From: Chloroflexota bacterium
GTDB taxonomy: Bacteria; Chloroflexota; UBA6077
NCBI GenBank assembly: GCA_021845945.1
Contig: JAJZRD010000017.1
Location: 1-33,099, forward strand
DNA: 33,099 nucleotides
Direction of reading: 5' to 3'
The notes under the pieces are model-generated. The model saw nothing but the letters and a program-made list of their open reading frames with translations, was not told where the DNA came from and did not search any database. Shown here piece after piece: positions 8,884 through 15,780 of the stretch. The position numbers and the translations under genes are program-made. Numbering within the stretch: position 1 is the stretch's first letter; each line of letters begins with the position of its first letter.

Positions 8884-9685
8884 GGTCGTTACCCCCTTTC
8901 GCCTGGTGCACGAAGCTTCTGATCAACTCGGGGTCCTTCTTCCCGTCCCTTTCGACTCCGCTGCTGACGTCCACCCCCCAGGGCCTCATGGAGGCGACGG
9001 CGGCGGCGACGTTCGCCGGGTTCAGCCCCCCCGCGACCAGGCAGTCGCGGGCCGCCTCGCCCACCACGTCCCACGAGAAGGCGGTCCCCGTTCCTCCCCA
9101 CCGGCCGGCGCCCCCGGAGTCCAGCAGCAGTCGGGTCGCTCCGTACTCCCGCCGGGCCTCCTCCAGGTACGCCGCGGACAGAGGGATCGACCACTGAGTG
9201 GGTCGTTCCTCAGTCCCGCGACGTAGGGCGGCGCCCTGTGCGCCGCCCCGTCCTCGTTGTCCGAGCGTCGGGCGGCGGGGCAGAGCGCCCCGCCCTACAT
9301 AGGTGACCTCAGGAACGGTGCACTCACAGCGTGGGCCTGCTGGGGCGATGGCCGGCAGGTGGATCGCCTTGAAGAGCGGCATGGAAAGCTGCCGGCAGTA
9401 TTCGGGCGGCTCCTGCCCGCTCAGCTGGAGGCAGTCCAGGCGGGCATCGACCGCTGCCCGCCGCACGAAGGGCAGCGGCTGGTTGGCGAAGACCCCCACC
9501 GCCTGCCAGGGTCGTTGCCGCGGTGGAAACCTCCCGCGACACTGGAGCAGGATCTCCGCCGCGGCTTGGACGGGCAGTTGCCGGCGGCTGGGGGCGAGGA
9601 CGAAGCCCAGCAGCTCTGCCCCTGCCTCGAGAGCCCAGCAGGCTTGCTCCAGCTCGGTTATGCCGCAGATCTTCACGACGGTCAT
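8867..9685 (-). CDS. trpF: Phosphoribosylanthranilate isomerase carrying an in-frame repeat insertion
   Basis: Isomerises N-(5'-phosphoribosyl)anthranilate to the ribulose form (CdRP). The 272-aa product has the family N-terminus [49 protein letters not shown] and the C-terminal [23 protein letters not shown] and [11 protein letters not shown] motifs. It is about 50-60 residues longer than the usual 205-220. The excess lies after [13 protein letters not shown] and is Arg/Gly-rich (for example [11 protein letters not shown] and [15 protein letters not shown]). It is encoded by a REP-like inverted pair. The ORF stays open through it. ATG 9685 is the conventional start; GTG 9712, overlapping the trpC stop as GTGA with GAGG upstream, would add nine residues. 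Whether the enzyme stays active is untested. Confidence 0.9.
   Translation of the reverse strand: MTVVKICGITELEQACWALEAGAELLGFVLAPSRRQLPVQAAAEILLQCRGRFPPRQRPWQAVGVFANQPLPFVRRAAVDARLDCLQLSGQEPPEYCRQLSMPLFKAIHLPAIAPAGPRCECTVPEVTYVGRGALPRRPTLGQRGRGGAQGAALRRGTEERPTQWSIPLSAAYLEEARREYGATRLLLDSGGAGRWGGTGTAFSWDVVGEAARDCLVAGGLNPANVAAAVASMRPWGVDVSSGVERDGKKDPELIRSFVHQAKGGNDHDHVG
9204..9317. repeat. REP-like inverted pair inside trpF
   Basis: The inner element (9223-9298) has perfect 9-bp terminal inverted repeats GTAGGGCGG / CCGCCCTAC. Within it are two strong hairpins: GGGCGGCGC with its complement around 9226-9250, and GGCGGGGC/GCCCCGCC around 9272-9296 with one offset. Spaced outer inverted repeats CGTTCCTCAG (9204-9213) and CTCAGGAACG (9308-9317) extend the symmetry; they differ at one position. 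The extended unit is 114 bp, exactly 38 codons, which helps explain why trpF remains open. Confidence 0.85.
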
Positions 9686-9708
9686 GGTCTCGCAGCAGTC
9701 TTCCCTGG

Positions 9709-10509
9709 TCACGGTGCCTCGACGGGGGCACGACCAGCTCCGGAAGAGATGGCGCGCACCATTGCCGCTGGATCCTCCGCTGTGACGAGCGCCTCGCCCA
9801 CCAGGACGGCATCCACCCCCAGCTCCCGCAGTGCGGCCGCGTCTGCCGGGCCTGAGATCCCGCTCTCGGCCACCACCGCCACACCGGCGGGAACGAGAGG
9901 CCTCAACCGGCGGGTCACCCCCAGGTCGACGCGGAAGCTGTGGAGGTCCCGATTGTTGATGCCCACCACGCGGGCTCCGCATTCCAGTGCCACCTTCACC
10001 TCCTCGGCCGTGTGGACCTCCACCAGGGCGGTCATGCCGAGGCCACCGGCCACGCCGATGAAACGGGCGAGGGTCTCGAGGTCCAGGGCTGCGACGATCA
10101 GCAGCACGGCGTCGGCTCCCATGGCTCGGGCCTCCCAGAGCTGGTAGTCGGCGATCAGGAAGTCCTTCCGCAAGACCGGGACGGAGACCGCCCCCCGGAC
10201 CGCGGGCAGGTCGTCTGGGCGGGCGCCGAAGTGGGGCCCGTCGGTGAGCACGGAGATGGCCGTGCACCCGCCCTCCTCGTACAGCCTCGCGAGGGCCGGC
10301 GCGTCCAGATCGGGTCGCAGCGGGCCCTTGGAGGGGGATGCTCGCTTCACCTCGGCGATGACCCCGAGCCCCGGCCTTCGGAGAGCCGCTACAAGCTCTC
10401 TGGGGTCAGGAGCCTCGGCAGCCCGACGCTTCAGCGTCTCCAGGGGGGTCTGGACCGCTCGTTCGGCGACCTCGATCCGCTTCGACTCCAGGATCCGCTC
10501 AAGAAACAT
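9709..10509 (-). CDS. trpC: Indole-3-glycerol-phosphate synthase
   Basis: Closes CdRP to indole-3-glycerol phosphate in tryptophan synthesis. The 266-aa TIM-barrel protein carries IAEVKRASPSKG with E53, K55 and K61, then VLRKDF with the catalytic Lys at 115. GINNRDLHSF, VAESGI and VLVGEALV follow, all hallmark segments. The start is ATG 10509, which overlaps the 3' end of trpD by 11 bases. Its stop TGA overlaps the possible GTG start of trpF. It is a monofunctional enzyme, not fused to TrpF. Confidence 0.97.
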   Translation of the reverse strand: MFLERILESKRIEVAERAVQTPLETLKRRAAEAPDPRELVAALRRPGLGVIAEVKRASPSKGPLRPDLDAPALARLYEEGGCTAISVLTDGPHFGARPDDLPAVRGAVSVPVLRKDFLIADYQLWEARAMGADAVLLIVAALDLETLARFIGVAGGLGMTALVEVHTAEEVKVALECGARVVGINNRDLHSFRVDLGVTRRLRPLVPAGVAVVAESGISGPADAAALRELGVDAVLVGEALVTAEDPAAMVRAISSGAGRAPVEAP

Positions 10510-11539
10510 GGCGAAGCTCTCTCTCCTTCAGCGAGCGGGACAGGACCCTGAGCTGCTCCAGCTTCGCGGCCGCCGCGCCGGAGTCCAGGCTTTCGGTTGC
10601 CATCCGCACGCCGTCCTGAAGGTTCTCGGCCTTGCCCGCCGCGTAGAGGGCGGCCGCGCCGTTCAGCAGCACCACGTCCCTGCGGGGTCCCCTTTCGCCG
10701 TGGAGGACGGACTCGGCGATGGCGGCGTTCTCCTGGGCGTTGCCGCCCTTCAGGGCCTCCAGGGGCTGGCGCGTGAAGCCGAAGGCCTCCGGGTCGAGAT
10801 CGTAGCTGCGGCAGCTGCCCTGGGAGAGCTCGCACAGGTGGGTGGGGCCGGAGAGGGATATCTCGTCCATCCCCTCCCCTCCGTGGACCACCAGCGCGCG
10901 GCGGCACCCCAGCAGACCGAGCACCTCGCCCATCAACGGTGCGAGGGAGGCGGTAGCCACCCCCAGTAGCTGGCTGGAGGCCCCCGCCGGATTCGTGAGC
11001 GGGCCCAGGACGTTGAACACGGTCCGGACGCCGATCTCCTTGCGAGGAGCCGCCGCGTGCTTCATGGCAGGGTGGAAGAGGGGGGCGAACATGAAGCCGA
11101 TCCCAACCTCGTCGACGCAGCGGGCCACGTCGTCGGGTTGAAGGTCGATGGCCACGCCGAGGGCCTCCAGCAGGTCGGCGCTGCCGCAGGAGCTGGTGTA
11201 GGCCCGGTTGCCGTGCTTGGCCACCCTGGCTCCGGCACCGGCGGCGACGAGGGCGGACACCGTGGAGATGTTGAAGGTGGAAAGGCCGTCGCCGCCGGTG
11301 CCACAGGTATCCACCACCTCTCCCGAGACCTTCACCGGCACGGCCTCCCGGCGCATCACCCTGGCCAGCCCCGCTACCTCGGCCGGGGTCTCCCCCTTCA
11401 TCCGCAGGGCCATGGCGAAGGCGGCGATCTGGGCCGGGGTGGCGACGCCGCGGACGATCTCCTCCATGGCGCCGGCTGCCTCGTCCATCTCCAGCGCGCT
11501 GCCTCCGGCAACCTTGGCTATAGCTTCCCTAATGTTCAT
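10499..11539 (-). CDS. trpD: Anthranilate phosphoribosyltransferase
   Basis: Adds phosphoribosyl from PRPP to anthranilate. The 346-aa protein has the PRPP-binding motif DTCGTGGDG at residues 77-85, then NISTVSALVAAGAGARVAKHGNR in overall form, GSADLLEALG and FNVLGPLTNPA. A small oddity is AYTSSC after KHGNR, where the family usually has serine-rich ASSxSG. The start is ATG 11539 with a perfect AGGAGGT 6 bases upstream. An open frame extends far upstream but has no support. An 80-base gap separates it from trpG and holds a GC-rich hairpin repeat. It is monofunctional, with no fused TrpG domain. Confidence 0.96.
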   Translation of the reverse strand: MNIREAIAKVAGGSALEMDEAAGAMEEIVRGVATPAQIAAFAMALRMKGETPAEVAGLARVMRREAVPVKVSGEVVDTCGTGGDGLSTFNISTVSALVAAGAGARVAKHGNRAYTSSCGSADLLEALGVAIDLQPDDVARCVDEVGIGFMFAPLFHPAMKHAAAPRKEIGVRTVFNVLGPLTNPAGASSQLLGVATASLAPLMGEVLGLLGCRRALVVHGGEGMDEISLSGPTHLCELSQGSCRSYDLDPEAFGFTRQPLEALKGGNAQENAAIAESVLHGERGPRRDVVLLNGAAALYAAGKAENLQDGVRMATESLDSGAAAAKLEQLRVLSRSLKERELRHVS

Positions 11540-11558
11540 CGTTCGACCTCCTGATTCT

Positions 11559-11591
11559 CCCTCTCCCTTTGGGAGAGGGTCGGGGTGAGGG
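11559..11591. repeat. Palindromic 'CCCTCTCCC' repeat between trpG and trpD
   Basis: A perfect 9-bp stem CCCTCTCCC / GGGAGAGGG with a TTT loop, followed by TCGGGGTGAGGG. On the minus strand it translates as PHPDPLPKGEGE. That translation is recognisable from a dispersed intergenic repeat seen in many unrelated bacterial genomes. It sits immediately upstream of the trpD ribosome binding site and could form an intercistronic RNA hairpin. It lacks the GTAG foot of the other repeats in the window. Confidence 0.75.
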
Positions 11592-11619
11592 CTTGGTCGG
11601 TAGCATCGAGGCAGCCCGC

Positions 11620-12183
11620 TCACGCCCTCAGGAAGTTGCGCAGCAGCTGCTTCCCCACGGGGGTGAGCACCGACTCCGGATGGAACTGCACCCCCTCCAC
11701 CGGATAGCGCCGGTGGCGGAGCCCCATCACCAGCCCCTCGGCGGTCTCGGCCGTGATCTCCAGGTCGGCAGGAACCGACTGCCGGTCCACCACCAGCGAG
11801 TGGTACCGGCCGGCCTCGAAGGGGTTGGGAAGCCCCCGCAGGAGGCCCAGGCCGGTGTGGTGGATCGGCGACGTCTTGCCGTGCTTCAGCTCGGGGGCCC
11901 GGACGACCCGCCCGCCGAACGCCTGGCCGATGCACTGGTGGCCGAGGCATATTCCCAGGGTGGGTGTGGAGGGGCCGAGGCTAACGATGACCTCCATCGA
12001 AACGCCTGCATCCTTGGGGGTCTTGGGACCGGGGGATATGACGATCTTCTCCGGCCGAAGCTTCTCGACCTCCCCAACGGTGACGGTGTCGTTCCTCCGG
12101 ACCTCCACTTGGGCGCCCAGCTCGGTAAGGTACTGGTACAGGTTGTAGGTAAAGGAGTCGTAGTTGTCGATCAGCAGGATCAT
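11620..12183 (-). CDS. trpG: Anthranilate synthase component II (glutamine amidotransferase)
   Basis: Supplies ammonia from glutamine to TrpE. The 187-aa class I amidotransferase begins ILLIDNYDSFTYN and has ISPGPKTPKDAG. The nucleophile is C79 in GICLGHQ, and the H168/E170 pair lies in VQFHPES. The start is ATG 12183 with GGAGG 6 bases upstream; its ATGA overlaps the trpE stop. It could also serve PabB, as some TrpG proteins do, but no pab genes are near. It is part of the T-box-controlled operon. Confidence 0.96.
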   Translation of the reverse strand: MILLIDNYDSFTYNLYQYLTELGAQVEVRRNDTVTVGEVEKLRPEKIVISPGPKTPKDAGVSMEVIVSLGPSTPTLGICLGHQCIGQAFGGRVVRAPELKHGKTSPIHHTGLGLLRGLPNPFEAGRYHSLVVDRQSVPADLEITAETAEGLVMGLRHRRYPVEGVQFHPESVLTPVGKQLLRNFLRA

Positions 12184-13745
12184 CTCTTTCCTCCAATGGG
12201 GGTATGGGCGACGAGGAGAGAGTCCTGAGGCTCGCGACTCCGTTCTCGCAGCTCGTCGCTCATCACCGTGGCCGAGCCCAACGCGCGCAGAATGGCCGCG
12301 GCTTTGTTCATCGTCTCCTGGTACTCGCGCTCCGGGACGGAATCTGCCACGATCCCCGCGCCGACCTGGAAGTGGGCGACCCCCTCCCGGAGCAGCACCG
12401 TCCGGATGGCGATGGCGGTGTCGAGGTTGCCGTCGAAGCCGAAGTAGCCCACGGCGCCGGCATAGGGTCCTCGGGCGTCGGGCTCCAGCTCGCTGATGAT
12501 CTCCATGGCGCGGATCTTCGGCGCCCCCGATACCGTGCCCGCCGGGAACCCAGCGCGCAGCGCGTCGATGGGCCGCAGGTCGTGCCGAAGCCGGCCCTCC
12601 ACGTGAGACACCAGGTGCATCACGTGGGAGTAGCGCTCCACCTCCAGCAGCTGGGTGACCCGCACCGACCCGGGCTCGCTCACCCTGCCCACGTCGTTGC
12701 GTCCCAGGTCCACCAGCATGAAGTGCTCGGCCCTCTCCTTCTCGTCCGCCAGCAGCTCGGCTGCCAGCCGTTGGTCCTCCTCGGGGCTTCGGCCGCGGGG
12801 GCGAGTCCCGGCGATGGGATGGAGGGAGACGGTGCCCTCCTCCACCCGGAGCAGCATCTCCGGCGAGGCGCCGACGACCTGAAACTGGCCGTAGTCCAGG
12901 TAGTACATGTAGGGCGAGGGATTTATGGCCCGCAGCGCTCGATAGAGGGTGAGGCCCGAGGCCGGGGTTGGGATCGAAAGCCTCTGGGAGAGGACCACCT
13001 GCAGGGCGTCCCCGGCGGCGATGTACTCCCTGGCCCGACGCACGGCCTCCTCGAATCGCTCCCGGGACTGATTGGAGCGGAGCTCCGAGCCGGCCTCGGA
13101 GGGCGGCGACGCGGGGATGGTGCCCAGGCTGCTGTCGGCGCTCGTTTCCGGGTGGCGAAGCCGTCCCGCCAGCCCTTCCAGTCTTCGCTCTGCCTCCCTG
13201 TAGGCAGCCGGGATGTCCCCGGTGGTTGGGATATGTGTGATGATCTTGAGGGTGCGGCGCAGGTGGTCGAAGGCCACTACCATCTTGTACCAGGAGAGGC
13301 GGCCCAGGGGAATGGGGAGGCCGGGTGCGGCCGGCTGGGGTATCCGCTCGAAGTAGCGGACCAGGTCGTAGGCCAGGTATCCGACGGCGCCGCCGTGAAA
13401 CCTAGGGAGGCCCGCCACCTGGACGGATCGCTCGCGTCGAAGGAGGGCATCCACCAGTGCTAAAGGGTCGGTGAAGGGAACGGTCTCGTTTCCCAGCTCA
13501 CCACGCAGGTCGGCTTCACCGTCTCGGAGGGTCAGGGTGGAGTCGGGCTCCAGACCGAGGAAGGAGTAACGGCCGAGGTGCTCGCCGCCCTCGATACTCT
13601 CCAGGAGAAAGGATCCCTCCCCGGCCTGCAGCTTGACGTAAGCCGACACCGGCGTCTCCATGTCCGCCAGCAGCTCGAGGCAGACCGGGAACAGGGTGCC
13701 CTCGTGGGCGCGCCGCTGGACCTCTTCCAGAGACGGCTGCAACAT
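12180..13745 (-). CDS. trpE: Anthranilate synthase component I
   Basis: Converts chorismate to anthranilate using ammonia from TrpG. The 521-aa protein has the N-terminal Trp feedback-site motif LLES at residues 47-50, followed by RYSFLG. Chorismate-binding motifs include HPIAGTRPRG, LVDLGRNDVGRV, GTVSGAPKIRAMEII, GYFGFDGNLDTAIAIRT and AGIVADSVPEREYQET. The LLES motif favours TrpE over PabB. The start is ATG 13745 with AAGGAGG about 6 bases upstream. It is the first gene of the operon, about 25 bases after the T-box terminator. Expression is therefore expected to rise when uncharged tRNA-Trp accumulates, with feedback inhibition by Trp on top. Confidence 0.97.
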   Translation of the reverse strand: MLQPSLEEVQRRAHEGTLFPVCLELLADMETPVSAYVKLQAGEGSFLLESIEGGEHLGRYSFLGLEPDSTLTLRDGEADLRGELGNETVPFTDPLALVDALLRRERSVQVAGLPRFHGGAVGYLAYDLVRYFERIPQPAAPGLPIPLGRLSWYKMVVAFDHLRRTLKIITHIPTTGDIPAAYREAERRLEGLAGRLRHPETSADSSLGTIPASPPSEAGSELRSNQSRERFEEAVRRAREYIAAGDALQVVLSQRLSIPTPASGLTLYRALRAINPSPYMYYLDYGQFQVVGASPEMLLRVEEGTVSLHPIAGTRPRGRSPEEDQRLAAELLADEKERAEHFMLVDLGRNDVGRVSEPGSVRVTQLLEVERYSHVMHLVSHVEGRLRHDLRPIDALRAGFPAGTVSGAPKIRAMEIISELEPDARGPYAGAVGYFGFDGNLDTAIAIRTVLLREGVAHFQVGAGIVADSVPEREYQETMNKAAAILRALGSATVMSDELRERSREPQDSLLVAHTPIGGKR

Positions 13746-13770
13746 GGTGTCCTCCTTAACGGCGAATCAA

Positions 13771-13803
13771 GAAACCCCGTCCCAATGCTTGGGACGGGGT
13801 TTC
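13771..13803 (-). terminator. T-box intrinsic terminator ahead of trpE
   Basis: A perfect 13-bp stem GAAACCCCGTCCC / GGGACGGGGTTTC with a 7-nt loop, followed on the minus strand by TTGATT (short, mixed U tract). Its 5' arm contains the CCGTCCC segment that would instead pair with the T-box to form the antiterminator. Confidence 0.92.
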
Positions 13804-14075
13804 CGTGGTGCCACCCAGCTTAGAACAGGGATAGCCTGTTCTCACTCTTTGCGGGTACGGGATCGCCAGCTCGCCGAGGAGGCGGCACAATCCGATACCC
13901 TACTCCGTGATAACGGTGGAAACTCCGGCGGAGTCTACTCGGCGGTTGAGCCTTTCGGTCCGCGACTCCCAGGTCCATTCGGCCCCTTCAACAGCATCGG
14001 CTCACACCGTACCCGACTCGCTGCGCCGTGGTGGAGGCTTACTCGCCCTGTTCACAGCCTGTGCGGTATGAAGTT
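13771..14075 (-). ncRNA. Tryptophan T-box riboswitch leader
   Basis: A tRNA-sensing leader of about 300 nt between the trp promoter and trpE. The T-box core GGGTGGCACCACGG occupies 13803-13816 on the minus strand. Its UGGC would pair with the GCCA end of tRNA-Trp, whose discriminator base in bacteria is G. A Stem III-like hairpin GAACAGG/CCTGTTC lies just upstream at 13823-13841. In the Stem I region the sequence GAAUGGACC places a UGG triplet at 13975-13977 as the likely specifier codon, matching Trp. When uncharged tRNA-Trp binds, the antiterminator forms and trpEGDCFBA is read. The boundaries are approximate; the 5' end is set from the promoter. Confidence 0.9.
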
Positions 14076-14081
14076 GGGGCC

Positions 14082-14110
14082 AGTATAGGCGGGCAGGTTG
14101 GCCCTGTCAA
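14082..14110 (-). promoter_or_regulatory. Sigma70-type promoter of the trp operon
   Basis: On the minus strand, TTGACA (14105-14110), a 17-base spacer and TATACT (14082-14087). The match is near-perfect and the predicted start is near 14075, exactly where the T-box leader begins. Confidence 0.9.
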
Positions 14111-14146
14111 GCAATTTCCGGGGTAGGATATCGCGCGGCGGATCCC

Positions 14147-14237
14147 GTAGGAGCCGACTCCTGTCGGCGAGCGTTCTCGTTGGGGGCGACGTCGCGAAGC
14201 AGCACGAGGACCATCGCCAGCGGGAGCTGGCTCCTAC
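14147..14237. repeat. REP-like inverted pair (GTAGGAGCC) at the thpR 3' end
   Basis: A 91-bp element bounded by GTAGGAGCC (14147-14155) and its inverse GGCTCCTAC (14229-14237). Each half holds a 6-bp hairpin: GCCGAC/GTCGGC at 14152-14167 and GCCAGC/GCTGGC at 14216-14231. It fills the space between the trp promoter and thpR. Its right-hand GTAG, read on the minus strand, supplies the TAG stop codon of thpR. Confidence 0.85.
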
Positions 14238-14833
14238 ATGGGGTGGTCCGTGAGATGGAACCGCCCGACCACCTGGTACTCGGGGCCGGAGCGACTGAGG
14301 AGGCTCTCCATGAGTACGAACTCCTTGGCCTCCAGGGAGAGTCCGGCGGGGATCCGGAGCCCTTGCATGGTGGCGTGGACCCGCAGGGAGACGGCTCGAT
14401 CGCTGGGGCGGCGCATCCTGGCGAGGGTGATGTGGGGAACGAGGGGCCTGGCGTCGAAGGGCACCTGGTGCGCCCAAAGCTGGGTGCTGACGGCCCGATG
14501 GAGCCGCTCCAGCTCGATCGGCGGGTTGGCGAGGCCCACCCAGACCACCTGGAGCCTGTGGGGTTGCCCGAAGCAGCCCACCTGGCCTAGGATCAGCCGG
14601 AAGGGGGGCAGATCCGAAGCGGCGGCGCCGAGGGCCGCCTCGATGGTGGACATGGACGCCGCCGGCTGATACCCAAGGAAGACGAGGGTAAGGTGCATCA
14701 GCTCGGACCGCACCGGCTTGATCTCCGTGCCTCCGGCCTTGCCCAACTCGGCGCTCGCGCGTCCTAGCTCCTCTTTCCATCGATGGGGGAGCTCCAGGGC
14801 TGTGAAGAGGCGCAGCTTCGTTTCTTCGGTCAC
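14234..14833 (-). CDS. thpR: RNA 2',3'-cyclic phosphodiesterase (2H family)
   Basis: A 199-aa 2H phosphoesterase of the ThpR/LigT type, which opens 2',3'-cyclic phosphates on RNA ends. The two H-x-T-x motifs are HLTL at residues 47-50 and HITL at 134-137, and the protein opens with the usual LRLFTALELP. The length is normal. The start is GTG 14833 with AGGAG 4 bases upstream. The stop TAG lies within a REP-like repeat, so the last few codons may have been set by that insertion. It is the last gene after the opp-amidohydrolase set and is separated from the amidohydrolase by two more repeat copies. The physiological substrate is unclear. Confidence 0.92.
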   Translation of the reverse strand: MTEETKLRLFTALELPHRWKEELGRASAELGKAGGTEIKPVRSELMHLTLVFLGYQPAASMSTIEAALGAAASDLPPFRLILGQVGCFGQPHRLQVVWVGLANPPIELERLHRAVSTQLWAHQVPFDARPLVPHITLARMRRPSDRAVSLRVHATMQGLRIPAGLSLEAKEFVLMESLLSRSGPEYQVVGRFHLTDHPM

Positions 14834-14856
14834 AGGCTCCTCTCAGCACGGCGGGC

Positions 14857-14929
14857 GGCGGGGCATAGGGCCCCGCCCTACGTGGTCCTGGCATCAGACC
14901 GGCCGGCGGGGCACAAGACCCCGCCCTAC
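14857..14929. repeat. Two direct REP-like units between the amidohydrolase and thpR
   Basis: Two same-orientation copies of a GTAG + hairpin unit, read on the minus strand. One is 14905-14929 (stem GGCGGGG/CCCCGCC, then CTAC); the other is 14857-14881 (stem GGCGGGGC/GCCCCGCC, then CTAC). The GTAG of the first copy provides the TAG stop of the amidohydrolase. The units belong to the same family as the repeat inside trpF but are arranged as direct copies, not inverted. Confidence 0.85.
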
Positions 14930-15780
14930 GGTTCCGCGGGCAGGCCGAACAACCGGACGGCGTTACCTCCGAGGAGGGCGTCCCTATCCGCTTCGGCCAG
15001 CTCCAGCTCCCCCATCCGCTGCAAGAATCGTCCCTGCCGCAGCACCGGGTAGTCGCTGGCCCACAGCAGCTTCTCGAAGCCCACGATCCGGCCGACGTTG
15101 AGAAAGACCTCGGGAGAGTAGATGTAGGTCGAAGCCGCCGAGTCGTAGTAGACGTTGGCGGAGCCACGCCGCACCTCCGGCATCAGCTCGTAGAAGGGGT
15201 AGCCGCCACCCCAGTGGCCGAGGATCAGCTTCGCCTCTGGGAAGGCCTGCACCAGGGGCCAGACCGTGTCGGGCGTGGCGGTTCCCTTGCCGGGGTAGTG
15301 GTGGCCCACCGGCTCGCTGGTGTGGGTCATCACCGGAAAACCCTGCTGGGCGGCGTGCTCGAAGAGGTAGCCGATGCGGTGCAGCTCGTTCAGCCGGTAC
15401 CCCTGGCCATCGGGCATCAGCTCCCCAACCCCCTTCATCCCTGCCTTAAGGCAGCGCTCGACCTCGGCCAGGGCCCGTTCGCCGGCCAGAGGCTGCAGGG
15501 AGGCGAGGGCTGCCAGGCGGGTGGGGTAGCGGCGGAGACAGTCCAGCAGGTAGTCGTTCTGCATGGTGCACAGCTCCGGTGAGGTCCAACCGAAGCCGCA
15601 CATCACCGACAGATCGACGCCGGAGCCGTCCATCTCCGCGAGGAGATCCTCGACGGTGACGATCTTGGCCGCAGGGTCGGCGTAGAGGTCGCCGAAGTAG
15701 TCGTCGAGCATGCAGAAGGTCTCCCGCCGTTGCTTCACCTCAGGGGGGAAGACGTGGGTGTGGCTGTCTACGACCGGCAT
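14926..15780 (-). CDS. Amidohydrolase-2-family metal-dependent hydrolase
   Basis: A 284-aa TIM-barrel hydrolase of the amidohydrolase 2 (ACMSD-like) family. Predicted metal and catalytic residues are the HxH pair H7/H9 (VDSHTHV), H153 in MTHTSEPVGHHYPG, H189 in LILGHWGGG and D243 in WASDYPV. The family contains decarboxylases and hydrolases of many substrates, so the reaction is not assignable. The start ATG 15780 shares its A with the oppC stop (TGATG), so translation is coupled to the transporter. This suggests it acts on something the transporter imports. The stop codon is provided by a REP-like repeat. Residues near the C-terminus (GGNAVRLFGLP) look like a complete family end. Confidence 0.88.
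   Translation of the reverse strand: MPVVDSHTHVFPPEVKQRRETFCMLDDYFGDLYADPAAKIVTVEDLLAEMDGSGVDLSVMCGFGWTSPELCTMQNDYLLDCLRRYPTRLAALASLQPLAGERALAEVERCLKAGMKGVGELMPDGQGYRLNELHRIGYLFEHAAQQGFPVMTHTSEPVGHHYPGKGTATPDTVWPLVQAFPEAKLILGHWGGGYPFYELMPEVRRGSANVYYDSAASTYIYSPEVFLNVGRIVGFEKLLWASDYPVLRQGRFLQRMGELELAEADRDALLGGNAVRLFGLPAEP

Noticed and set aside
11540..11950. Long N-terminal extension of TrpD in the open frame upstream of ATG 11539
   Set aside because: The extension reads through the intercistronic repeat (PHPDPLPKGEGE) and the antisense-like frame of trpG. ATG 11539 has a perfect ribosome binding site and matches family starts.
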